From 13-2-20CM-68-14 sp051955535 (GTDB taxonomy: Bacteria > Actinomycetota > Thermoleophilia > Gaiellales > Gaiellaceae): a stretch of 25,249 nt of DNA. A program made the position numbers and the translations under genes. The notes below the pieces were generated by a model. That model was given only the letters and a program-made list of their open reading frames with translations. It did not search any database and was not told the DNA's origin. This document shows positions 15,817 to 23,317 of the stretch, piece after piece; the first letter of the stretch is position 1; each line of letters opens with the position of its first letter. Location: contig JBQCGP010000040.1 in the NCBI GenBank assembly GCA_051955535.1, positions 1 through 25,249 of the forward strand, given 5' to 3'.

Positions 15817-16403
15817 CAGCTGCCCGCCAGCCTGTCGAGCGCGATGTTCAGGTTGAGGACGTTTACGCCGGCCTCGCCGAAGAAGCCCCACGACCGGCCG
15901 TCGGTGTTCTCGTCGATCAGCTTCTTCACAGTCGTGAGCGGGAGCCGGCGAACGGCCGCGACGCGCCGCGACTGCAACGCTGCGTAGGCCGGAGAGATAT
16001 CGGGGTCGATCCCCGACCCGGACGTCGTGACGGCGTCGACCGGGATGTCGTGGATCGTCAGGTCAGGGTTGAACGGCCGCTCGAGCCTCAGGATTGCCGC
16101 CGCCGCCGTGCTGACGTTCTTCGCCAGATCCGAGCTGGTCGGGCCGAGATTCGCGAAGGTCGTGGCGCCCGCGTTGTACGGGGGCGCAGTCGCCGACGGC
16201 CGCTCGTGGAAGTAGCGGGGCCCGGAGAACTCCTGTGCCGCGAGCTTCGACCCGACGACCTTGCCGTTCACCTTGATCAGGCTGCCGTTCGCTTGGTGCT
16301 TGAACGCGACCTGTGCTAACCCAGTCATCACGAGCGGGTAGGCAAAGCCGAAGACCGCCGTGAGCACGACGATCGCGACCACCGAGCTGACGACGTTGCG
16401 CAT
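15816..16403 (-). CDS. kdpC: K+-transporting ATPase subunit KdpC
   Basis: A 195-residue single-pass subunit that stabilises the KdpFABC complex. It has one N-terminal helix (SVVAIVVLTAVFGFAYPLVMTGLAQ) and an external domain with the conserved GPRYFHERPSAT, NLGPTSSDL, VTTSGSGIDPDISPAYA and the terminal VNVLNLNIALD. Start ATG 16403 overlaps the kdpA stop by 4 nt; a long upstream extension of this frame lies inside kdpA and is rejected. The stop overlaps the kdpB start by 4 nt. The placement between kdpA and kdpB is unusual. Length is normal for KdpC. Confidence 0.97.
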   Translation of the reverse strand: MRNVVSSVVAIVVLTAVFGFAYPLVMTGLAQVAFKHQANGSLIKVNGKVVGSKLAAQEFSGPRYFHERPSATAPPYNAGATTFANLGPTSSDLAKNVSTAAAAILRLERPFNPDLTIHDIPVDAVTTSGSGIDPDISPAYAALQSRRVAAVRRLPLTTVKKLIDENTDGRSWGFFGEAGVNVLNLNIALDRLAGS

Positions 16404-18118
16404 CAGTGCATCAACCCTTCGACGATCGGCCCCAGCGTCAGCGCGGGGAAGATCATCAACCCAGCGGTCAGCGCGATCACGCCGACGAGCAGGACGACGA
16501 ACGTCGGACCGTCCGTGCGGAACGTCCCTGCCGAGACGGGATGGATCTTCTTCCGCGCGAGTGCGCCACCGAGCGCGAGCGCCGCAAACATCGGCACGAA
16601 TCGGCCGAGCAGCATCGCGATCGACCCGAAATAGGCGCTGAAGCTCGTCGCACCGAAACCGGCGAAGGCGCTGCCGTTGTTGTTTCCCTGCGAGTCGTAC
16701 GCGTAGAGCGTCTCTGTGAAGCCATGGACGCCGCTGTTGAAGACCGATGCCAGCCCGCTCTTGGTCACGATCGAGATCGCAGCGAGCGTGAGCACCATCG
16801 TCGGCACGAACAGCGCGCCGAGAGCCGCGTATTTGATCTCGCGCGCCTCGATCTTCTTGCCTAACCACTCTGGTGTTCGGCCGACCATCAGGCCCGCCAC
16901 GAAGACGGCAATGACGATGTAGAAGAACATCCCGTAGAGCCCGGAGCCGACTCCGCCGAAAATGACTTCGCCGAGGAAGAGGTTGACGAGCGGCACGGCG
17001 CCCCCAGCCGGCGTCTGCGCGTCGAAGCCGCTGTTGACCGAGCCATTGGAGGCGTCACTCGTCACGACGGTCCAGTTCGCGCTCACCGCTTGGCCGAATC
17101 GGACCTCCTTGTCCGACATGTTCCCGCCGGACTGGCCGTGGCCCTGGGTGATGTTCACTCCGGCGTTGCGGAGAACGTGCGAGCCGTGCTGCTCCGCGGG
17201 CAGGTTGATGGCGATGCCGATCACGAACACGACGAACATCGCGGCGAACACCGCCCATGCTTGCCGTCGCGCCAGCACCATCCTCCCGAACATGAAGACC
17301 TGAGCCGCCGGGATGAGCAGGATCGCCAACATCTCCACGAAGTTCGAAAGCCCCGTCGGGTTCTCGAACGGCACGGCCGAATTCGAGTTGTAGAAGCCGC
17401 CGCCGTTCGTTCCGAGCTGCTTGATCGCGATTTGCGAGGCGACGGGTCCGCGCGCGATCGCCTGGTGCGCGCCCTGCAACGTCGTCGCGGTCGCATGACC
17501 GTGGAGGGTCTGGGGAACGCCTTGCCACTGCAGGATCACCGTTACGATCAGCGCAAGCGGCAGCAGGATGTAGACGAGGGAGCGGTAGAGATCGACCCAG
17601 AAGTTCCCCAGCGTCCCGGCCGAGCGGCGCGCGATGCCGCGAACCATGGCGGCGAGGACGGCCATCCCGACGGCGGCAGAGACGAAGTTCTGCACCGCCA
17701 GGCCCGCCATCTGCGTCAGATACGACATCGTGTACTCGCCGCCGTAGAACTGCCAGTTGGTGTTCGTGACGAAGCTCGCCGCGGTGTTCAGCGAGATGTG
17801 CGAGGGCACGCCGCTCAACCCGTCCGGGTTGAGGAACAGGTGTCCCTGGATCCGCTGGATCAGGTAGAGGACGAACCAAAACAGGACGCTGAAGACGAGC
17901 ACGGTGACGCCGTAGCTCTTCCAGTCCTGCTCCTTCTTCGCGTTCGTCCGAACCAGACGGTAGAAGCCACGCTCGAGGAATCCGAGCCAGCCGAACCACC
18001 CGCGCGTGGCAAAGCTGCCGTCCGAGTAGACCCGAGCCATGAAGATGCCGAGCGGGTATCCGAGCGCCACCAGCGCGAGTGCGTAGACGACGATCTGCGA
18101 GATTCCCTGGCCTGACAC
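16403..18118 (-). CDS. kdpA: K+-transporting ATPase channel subunit KdpA
   Basis: A 571-residue membrane protein that binds and conducts K+. The four pore-loop repeats are recognisable: TNTNWQFYGGE (118-128), QLGTNGGGFYNSNSAVPFEN (235-253), a third around GEVIFGGVGSGLYGM, and a fourth at SQGNNNGSAFAGFG. The start is GTG 18118, placed immediately after the kdpF TAG with no spacer, so translation is probably coupled. Its stop overlaps kdpC. Length is normal for the family and no pore residue looks lost. Confidence 0.98.
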   Translation of the reverse strand: MSGQGISQIVVYALALVALGYPLGIFMARVYSDGSFATRGWFGWLGFLERGFYRLVRTNAKKEQDWKSYGVTVLVFSVLFWFVLYLIQRIQGHLFLNPDGLSGVPSHISLNTAASFVTNTNWQFYGGEYTMSYLTQMAGLAVQNFVSAAVGMAVLAAMVRGIARRSAGTLGNFWVDLYRSLVYILLPLALIVTVILQWQGVPQTLHGHATATTLQGAHQAIARGPVASQIAIKQLGTNGGGFYNSNSAVPFENPTGLSNFVEMLAILLIPAAQVFMFGRMVLARRQAWAVFAAMFVVFVIGIAINLPAEQHGSHVLRNAGVNITQGHGQSGGNMSDKEVRFGQAVSANWTVVTSDASNGSVNSGFDAQTPAGGAVPLVNLFLGEVIFGGVGSGLYGMFFYIVIAVFVAGLMVGRTPEWLGKKIEAREIKYAALGALFVPTMVLTLAAISIVTKSGLASVFNSGVHGFTETLYAYDSQGNNNGSAFAGFGATSFSAYFGSIAMLLGRFVPMFAALALGGALARKKIHPVSAGTFRTDGPTFVVLLVGVIALTAGLMIFPALTLGPIVEGLMH

Positions 18119-18208
18119 CTAGAAGCGCTCCCCTCGGAACAACGCATAGACGAGATACGCGAGCACGAGCAACGAGATCGCCAGGCCGAAGGCGTCACCG
18201 GCCGACAT
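18119..18208 (-). CDS. kdpF: KdpF, 29-aa subunit
   Basis: A 29-residue single-helix peptide, MSAGDAFGLAISLLVLAYLV followed by YALFRGERF, with the classic KdpF pattern of one hydrophobic helix ending in (R/P)xERF. KdpF stabilises the Kdp complex in the membrane. Start ATG 18208 overlaps the stop of another tiny gene (ATGA), and the TAG stop abuts the kdpA GTG. Confidence 0.9.
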   Translation of the reverse strand: MSAGDAFGLAISLLVLAYLVYALFRGERF

Positions 18209-18291
18209 CAGACTCGCTCCAACAACTCAAGCAACAGAAAGACGAATGCGAAGCAGGCAAGCGCCACCGCGATTGCGGCGAGATCGAACAT
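18208..18291 (-). CDS. 27-aa single-helix membrane peptide upstream of kdpF
   Basis: A 27-residue frame reading MFDLAAIAVALACFAFVFLL then LELLERV. It is one uninterrupted hydrophobic helix ending in a charged tip, KdpF-like in size and shape but not in sequence. It is locked into the operon by 4-nt ATGA overlaps at both ends, with the 259-aa gene before it and kdpF after it. Double overlap makes a chance frame unlikely. It is possibly a second small Kdp subunit. Confidence 0.75.
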   Translation of the reverse strand: MFDLAAIAVALACFAFVFLLLELLERV

Positions 18292-19070
18292 CAGTCCTGA
18301 TTCCTGCGAGCTGCCATCGCCCGCCTCCCGAAGAGTGTTGAAACCGGCTCAAGTAGCACCCTCCGAAGCCCGCTTGTCTTCCCGGCCAGCAGCCGTTGGC
18401 CATTCCTGCCGGCGGTGAGACCGCTCTGCCTCCTAGCCGGGTCTCGCGCGGCGGGAAAACTCACCGTGAGGGCATCGAGACCGTGCAGCGACGTCAGCAG
18501 CGAGGTGCGTAGCTCCGCCGCACGCCCCCGCGCGTAGAGCGGGCTGTCTGGCGAGGTCAAGAGGTCCTCGACCTCCAAAATCGCCTGCGGCGTCACTGGC
18601 CGGTCGAGCGCAGCTAGCCGCTCGGCCAGGTGATTGAAAAGCTCGGCGTGCGGACGTGCTGCAACGCGGTTGATGGGTGAGGCGCCGGGCAGGAGCATGG
18701 GCGAGAGATCGCGCACCGTTCGTGCGACCGATCGCGTGAGTGCAAGGCGGTAACGGTCGGAGGTGAGTTCGCGCGCGCGCCACTGCGCGAGAGTAGACAG
18801 GAGATGCGGTCGCGGCTCGCGCCGAAGCTCGAGGTCGGCGCGGCGTCGAAGATCAGTCAGCTCGAAGAGGGCGAGCGACCATTGCAGGGCTCCGACGACG
18901 GCAAAGATCCCGGCGAAGACGAGACCCGACAGCGGTCGGATGACGTCGGCGAGCCCGAGCGCGAGCGGCAGCAACCCGACCGCTGCGGTTGCAAGCCCCG
19001 ATCGGATCGGCCGCGACGGATCGAACCCGTTGCGACCGTCGACGCGTAGGGAGAGGTGCGGAAAGTCCAC
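18291..19070 (-). CDS. Unknown 259-aa membrane protein, first gene of kdp operon
   Basis: I do not recognise a family. Two hydrophobic segments (about 24-44 and 47-70, a hairpin) are followed by a roughly 190-residue cytosolic region rich in Arg and Leu, predicted mostly helical (LRRRADLELRREPRP; HAELFNHLAERLAALDRPVTPQ; EVEDLLTSPDSPLYARGRAAELR). The C-terminus is basic. The start is GTG 19070 with TAGTGT 7 nt upstream. The stop overlaps the 27-aa gene by 4 nt, so it belongs to the kdp transcript as its first gene. No catalytic motif is seen. It could be an assembly or regulatory factor for Kdp, but nothing in the sequence proves it. Confidence 0.75.
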   Translation of the reverse strand: MDFPHLSLRVDGRNGFDPSRPIRSGLATAAVGLLPLALGLADVIRPLSGLVFAGIFAVVGALQWSLALFELTDLRRRADLELRREPRPHLLSTLAQWRARELTSDRYRLALTRSVARTVRDLSPMLLPGASPINRVAARPHAELFNHLAERLAALDRPVTPQAILEVEDLLTSPDSPLYARGRAAELRTSLLTSLHGLDALTVSFPAARDPARRQSGLTAGRNGQRLLAGKTSGLRRVLLEPVSTLFGRRAMAARRNQD

Positions 19071-19077
19071 GCCATCG

Positions 19078-19083
19078 ACACTA
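19078..19083 (-). promoter_or_regulatory. Putative -10 (TAGTGT) of the kdp operon
   Basis: On the - strand TAGTGT is followed by CGATGGC and the GTG start of the first operon gene, again a leaderless-type spacing (7 nt). No TTGACA-like -35 is seen at 16-19 nt upstream, as expected for a promoter that needs an activator. Confidence 0.45.
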
Positions 19084-19121
19084 GGGAGCCCTGCCTGAGA
19101 GCCGCCTTAGGGTTACGCAAT

Positions 19122-19145
19122 GCCGTCTGAAGAAAGTCTGACGGC
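19122..19145. promoter_or_regulatory. Candidate KdpE site: 11-bp-period direct repeat
   Basis: GTCTGA occurs twice (19125-19130 and 19136-19141), 11 bp apart, inside GCCGTC/GACGGC outer arms (19122-19127, 19140-19145). OmpR/PhoB-type regulators typically bind tandem half-sites with this period. It lies 55-71 nt before the predicted kdp transcription start. It also sits 3 nt past the kdpE copy 2 stop, so it might instead be a weak terminator. Confidence 0.45.
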
Positions 19146-19147
19146 GG

Positions 19148-19840
19148 CTAGTCCTGCGTTTCTGGGTCGACGAGCCGGTAACCGGCGCCAGGCTCGGTCA
19201 GCAGGTAGCGTGGGTGTGCGCGATCCGTCTCGATCTTGCGCCGGAGCTGCGAAACGTTCACGTGCAGCAGGTTCGCCGCTCCGTCGTATCCAAGGCCCCA
19301 AACCTCCTGCAGCAGCGTCCTCTGGGTGAGCAGCTTTCCTTCGTTTAGGGCAAAAAGGCGCAGCAGCTCGTATTGATGCGGTGTCAGGTGCACGGGTTTG
19401 CCGTCGACGCTGACCGCTCGCTTCTGCAGATCGACCACGAGGTCCCCGACGGTGATCACCGGCTCGCCGGAGGGTGAGGTTCGCCGAAGCACGGCGCGCA
19501 GTCGCGCCAGCACTTCGTTGATCCCGACGGGCTTCGTGACGTAGTCGTCGGCTCCGGCGTCGAGAGCGGCGACCTTCTCGTGTTCGTCGCCCACCGCCGA
19601 CAGCACAATCACTGGTGTCGAGCTCCAGGTGCGGAGTTCGCGCGTCACTTCCGTCCCGGTCCCGTCGGGCAGCACAAGGTCGAGGATCACCGCTTCGGGA
19701 GGTCGCATCGCCGCGGCGGCAAGCGCACTCTCGGCCGTTTCCGCAGTCTCGACTTCGTAGCCGGCCGCGCGCAGGCTCGTCTGCAGCGCCCGCAAAATCT
19801 GCTGCTCATCGTCGACCACGAGGACGCGCGGCTTACTCAC
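19148..19840 (-). CDS. kdpE: KdpE-type response regulator, OmpR family (copy 2)
   Basis: A 230-residue regulator closely similar to copy 1 throughout. The receiver has Asp10-Asp11, Asp54 (VILDLVLPD) and the Lys in DDYVTKPVG. The winged-helix domain has LTPHQYELLRLFALNEGKLL, HVNVSQLRRKIE and YLLTEPGAGYRL. Its GTG start overlaps the kinase stop (GTGA), so the pair is a genuine two-component operon. It lies directly upstream of the kdp structural operon on the same strand, which makes kdp the obvious target. The recognition helix differs from copy 1 (HVNVSQ against HVYVSQ), so the two may differ in DNA preference. Confidence 0.93.
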   Translation of the reverse strand: MSKPRVLVVDDEQQILRALQTSLRAAGYEVETAETAESALAAAAMRPPEAVILDLVLPDGTGTEVTRELRTWSSTPVIVLSAVGDEHEKVAALDAGADDYVTKPVGINEVLARLRAVLRRTSPSGEPVITVGDLVVDLQKRAVSVDGKPVHLTPHQYELLRLFALNEGKLLTQRTLLQEVWGLGYDGAANLLHVNVSQLRRKIETDRAHPRYLLTEPGAGYRLVDPETQD

Positions 19841-21291
19841 CGCCGCGACTCGTCGGCAGCGACGGGGAGCGCCAGCACAAACGTGGAGCCTTGTCCTTTG
19901 CGCGACTCCGCCCAGACTCGCCCGCCGTTGGACTCGGCGAATCCGCGCGCGATGGCAAGGCCAAGACCCGCACCCCGAAAGCCGCCGTCCGCGGCGCGTT
20001 GAAACGGTTCGAAGATTCGCTCGCGATCAGCCGCGGCTAATCCGGGCCCGTGGTCGACGACGCGGATCAGCGCTTCCGACGCTGTCGAAGTCACCTGCAC
20101 GTGTACCAGCTCACCGGCCGGCGAGTACTTCAAGGCGTTTTCGATCAGGTTCACGAGCACCCGTTCGATCTGGTCGGCATCGACGCAAACGGACGGCGGT
20201 TCGTCTGGAAGCGCGATCTCGACGCGCTGTCCCGCTGCGCCGACCTCATCAAGCGCCTGCACGACGAGATCGTCGACGGGCCAGACGCCGGACGTCGGCT
20301 GCGCGGCTCCCGCCTGGAGCCGCGACAGGTCGAGAAGATTTGCGACTAGTCGATCGAGCCGTCCTGCTTCGCCGAGGATCGTGCTTGCCAACTCGCGTCG
20401 ATCCTCGGGCCCAAGCTCCAGGTCCTCTCGCTCGAGGGCACTCGCCGAAGTCAGGATCGCCATAAGCGGTGAGCGCAGGTCGTGGCTCACCGCTCGGAGC
20501 ACCGCGGTCTTCGTGGCGTCGCTTCGACGTAGTGTCTCGGCCTCGAGCGCCTCGCGTGCCAGCCGCTCCCGATCGACTGCGACGCCGAGCAGCGATGCGA
20601 GCGCCGGAAGGAGACGCCGTCTCGCAGCCGCACTGGTTCGGCGCGGCCCGGCGAGGTAAATGGTTCCGAGGCGCCGACCCTCGACCGCGAGGGGGAAGGA
20701 CTCCTCACAGTCACCCGACGGAGTGGGTCGAGCTCCGAGCTCGATCCGCGCTTGCTCGACCTGGAGGGCGCGCGCCGCCTCGGACGCGATCCGCTCCAGC
20801 TCGCCGCTGACCTCGCCGCGCCTGAGCAACGAAGTAGCGATTTGCGCGAGAAGCGCGGACTCGCGAGCCTGCCGTCGTGCGCGCGCCGCGAGCTCGCTGA
20901 CGACGACGGCAGTGACGAGGAAGACCGCCAGCGCGAACCAGTTGCGCGAGTCCTGGAGGGTCAGCGTGTAAAGGGGCGGCAGGAAGAAGAAGTTGAACGC
21001 GAGCATGCTGAGGATCGCCACCGGAATCGCGTAGGCCAGGCCCCACACGACCGCAACGGGAAGCACCGCGAAGAGGTAGAGGACGGCGAGGCTGAGCACG
21101 GGCACGTGCGGCTTCAGCAGCTCGATGACGCCTGTAACGACAACTAGCAAGGCAAGGCTCACGCCCCAGCCGATGAGCGAACGCCGCAGCTCCACGTCGC
21201 CTAGCCAGCGACGGAGCCCGGTCTTCGGTGCTGTCGGCGGTTCGTGTGCCGAGATCGGAAGGGAACGCTCGGTAGCCACGATCCAAATCAT
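19837..21291 (-). CDS. KdpD-type sensor histidine kinase with GAF-like region, no KdpD/USP N-terminus
   Basis: A 484-residue kinase equal to the C-terminal half of KdpD. After a roughly 35-residue cytosolic start come four membrane helices of DUF4118 (about 36-132, with WGLAYAIPVAILSMLAFNFF and LPPLYTLTL). Next are a coiled linker and GAF-like segment (about 140-240), a HisKA domain (AVSHDLRSPLMAIL, His270) and an ATPase domain (LVNLIENALKYSP, DHGPGLA, GAGLGLAIARG). The frame stays open up to 21525, but that part collides with the divergent permease. I chose ATG 21291; GTG 21279 is equally possible. It partners KdpE copy 2 by overlap. The Walker-A sensory part of KdpD is encoded separately at 12615-13706. 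Confidence 0.9.
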   Translation of the reverse strand: MIWIVATERSLPISAHEPPTAPKTGLRRWLGDVELRRSLIGWGVSLALLVVVTGVIELLKPHVPVLSLAVLYLFAVLPVAVVWGLAYAIPVAILSMLAFNFFFLPPLYTLTLQDSRNWFALAVFLVTAVVVSELAARARRQARESALLAQIATSLLRRGEVSGELERIASEAARALQVEQARIELGARPTPSGDCEESFPLAVEGRRLGTIYLAGPRRTSAAARRRLLPALASLLGVAVDRERLAREALEAETLRRSDATKTAVLRAVSHDLRSPLMAILTSASALEREDLELGPEDRRELASTILGEAGRLDRLVANLLDLSRLQAGAAQPTSGVWPVDDLVVQALDEVGAAGQRVEIALPDEPPSVCVDADQIERVLVNLIENALKYSPAGELVHVQVTSTASEALIRVVDHGPGLAAADRERIFEPFQRAADGGFRGAGLGLAIARGFAESNGGRVWAESRKGQGSTFVLALPVAADESRR

Positions 21292-21396
21292 CGCAACCGC
21301 GGCATGCCCAGCCGCTTTGTGAGTCACGCGGAACAACCGTGTCTCGTCCGCATCCGTGAAATGACCTTCGTCATTCGGGGTCAGCCCTGCCGGGAA

Positions 21397-21402
21397 TAAG
21401 CT
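21397..21402 (+). promoter_or_regulatory. Putative -10 (TAAGCT) for APC-USP permease 2
   Basis: TAAGCT lies 6 nt before GTG 21409, the same layout as at 9854. It sits in the 117-nt divergent gap shared with the kinase gene, in which I found no convincing promoter for the kinase itself. Confidence 0.45.
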
Positions 21403-21408
21403 GAGCGC

Positions 21409-23313
21409 GTGGCTCGCAAGCTCCCGCGCCTGCAGCGCGTTCTCGATGCGCCGGCGCTCTTCTCGATCGCCTACGGCGAGATCGCCTCGTCCATCTACTT
21501 CGCGCTCGGGATCATCGCCTTCCACGCGCTCGGCTTCACGCCGGCGGTCCTTCTGCTCACGGGAGCGCTGTTCCTGCTCGTCTCGCTGTCATACGCGGAG
21601 GGCACCGCCGCGATCCGCGAGACGGGCGGCGCAGCGACCTTCGTGCGGATCGCCTTCAACGACTTCTGGGGCTTCATCACCGGCTGGGCGCTGTTCCTCG
21701 ACTACCTGATCGTGATCGCGCTCTCCGCGCTGTACGTCCCGCACTACGCCGCCGCGGCCATGTTCACATCCGTGAGCAAACCATGGGATGTCGTCTTCGG
21801 CTGCATCGTGATCGCCGGCATCGCGGTTTACCGTCTGCTTCGGAACCGGCGCCTCTTCCGCTTCGCGCTCGTGATCGCGCTAGTCGATCTGGTCACCCAG
21901 CTGCTGCTCGTCGTGCTCGGGTTCGCGCTGCTCTTCTCGCCCCACGCGCTCACCAAGGGAACGTCTCTCGGCACCAACCCGAGCTGGCACTCGATCATCT
22001 TTGCGGTGCCGCTCGCGATGCTCGCCTACACAGGTCTCGAGACGGTCGCCAACCTCTCGGAAGAGGTGCGGCGCCCCGGCCGTGACCTGCCCCGGAGCCT
22101 CTTCAGCGCGATCGGTCTCGTCGTGGTCCTCTACGCGGCGATCGCGGTCGTAGGGCTCTCGGCTTTTCCCGGGGAGAACGGCACGGCGCTCGGCGGGAGC
22201 TGGGTGAAGGCGCCACTGATGGGTATCGTCGCGCGCCTGCGCGACCACCTGCCCGACGCACTCGGCGTGCCGCTGCAGGTGTTCGTCGGGACGTCGGGGG
22301 CGCTGATCCTGGTGACCGCCGCGGCGACCTCCATCGCGGGGTTCGGACGGCTCGCCTACTCGCTCGGCGAGCACGGCCAGCTGCCGCGTGAGTTCGGACG
22401 GCTGAGTCGCCGCTCCGTCATCGCACCGCAGTCGATCATCGCGGCGGCGCTGATCTCGATGGCGCTGCTCGTGGTGACGGACGTTGCGTTGACCCACCCG
22501 ATCTTCTTCCTCGCAAGCCTCTACAGCTTCGGGGTCCTGCTGGCGTTCACGGCGGCGCAGCTGGCGGTTGTCAGGCTTCGCTTCAGCCATCCCGAGAAGC
22601 GGCGGCCCTACCGGGTGCCCCTCAGCGTCGGGCGGGTGCCGGTCCCATCCGTCATCGGCGCCGCCCTCACAGCGGTCGTTTGGGTCTTCGCTATGGCCAC
22701 GCACGAAGGTGCGCGCTACGGGGGCCCTGTCTGGCTGGCCGCCGGTCTCGTCGTATACGTCGTCGTCCGCCGCTCGCGCGGTGAGGGCCTCACGGAACGC
22801 GTGGTCTCGGCGGACGAGCACGTGGGGCTCACCGAGGCCCAGTACTCGAGCATCCTCGTGCCGATGAAGCTTGGGCCGATCGGCGAGGAGATGGTCGCGA
22901 CTGCGGTGAAGCTCGCCCAGGAGGCGGGCGCGTCCGTCTGGGCGCTCTACGTCACCCGCGTGCCGATGGAGCGGAAGCTCGACCAGGCGGTCGCCGAGGA
23001 AGATGAGCGCGCCGAGGAGTCGCTTTCCGAGGCCCAGGCGCTCGGCGCCGACCACGGGGTCGAGGTGAAGAAGAAGACGGTCCGGGCTCGCTCGATCGGC
23101 CAGGCAATCGTCGAGCAGGCCGAGGAGCTCGGCGTCGACCTGATCGTGGTCGGCTCGTCGCCGCGATGGCGGCGCCAGTCGCGCTTCTTCTCGCCGACGG
23201 TCGAGTACGTGCTCAAGAAGGCGCCGTGCGAGGTGCTCGTGGTCGCGTTCCCGCAAGGCGTCCTCGAGGAGGATGAGGAGACACCGGAATTCGAACCTGC
23301 GGAGGTATCCTGA
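21409..23313 (+). CDS. APC-superfamily permease with C-terminal USP domain (copy 2)
   Basis: A 634-residue fusion of the same design as copy 1: about 12 membrane helices (DAPALFSIAYGEIASSIYFAL at the start; LAYTGLETVANLSEEVRRP mid-protein), then a USP fold over roughly the last 150 residues (YSSILVPMKLGPIGEEM ... LIVVGSSPRWRRQS ... APCEVLVVAF) and an acidic tail. Start is GTG 21409. The genes directly after it encode two TrkA/RCK proteins, the kind of subunit that gates K+ carriers, which favours a K+ role over amino acid transport. Mycobacteria likewise have a TrkA pair (CeoB/CeoC) next to an APC-type permease. The substrate is unproven. Confidence 0.87.
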   Translation: MARKLPRLQRVLDAPALFSIAYGEIASSIYFALGIIAFHALGFTPAVLLLTGALFLLVSLSYAEGTAAIRETGGAATFVRIAFNDFWGFITGWALFLDYLIVIALSALYVPHYAAAAMFTSVSKPWDVVFGCIVIAGIAVYRLLRNRRLFRFALVIALVDLVTQLLLVVLGFALLFSPHALTKGTSLGTNPSWHSIIFAVPLAMLAYTGLETVANLSEEVRRPGRDLPRSLFSAIGLVVVLYAAIAVVGLSAFPGENGTALGGSWVKAPLMGIVARLRDHLPDALGVPLQVFVGTSGALILVTAAATSIAGFGRLAYSLGEHGQLPREFGRLSRRSVIAPQSIIAAALISMALLVVTDVALTHPIFFLASLYSFGVLLAFTAAQLAVVRLRFSHPEKRRPYRVPLSVGRVPVPSVIGAALTAVVWVFAMATHEGARYGGPVWLAAGLVVYVVVRRSRGEGLTERVVSADEHVGLTEAQYSSILVPMKLGPIGEEMVATAVKLAQEAGASVWALYVTRVPMERKLDQAVAEEDERAEESLSEAQALGADHGVEVKKKTVRARSIGQAIVEQAEELGVDLIVVGSSPRWRRQSRFFSPTVEYVLKKAPCEVLVVAFPQGVLEEDEETPEFEPAEVS

Positions 23314-23317
23314 GCCG

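Noticed and set aside
16404..16868. Upstream extension of the kdpC frame
   Set aside because: Lies wholly inside kdpA; the ATG at 16403 with a 4-nt overlap gives a normal-length KdpC.
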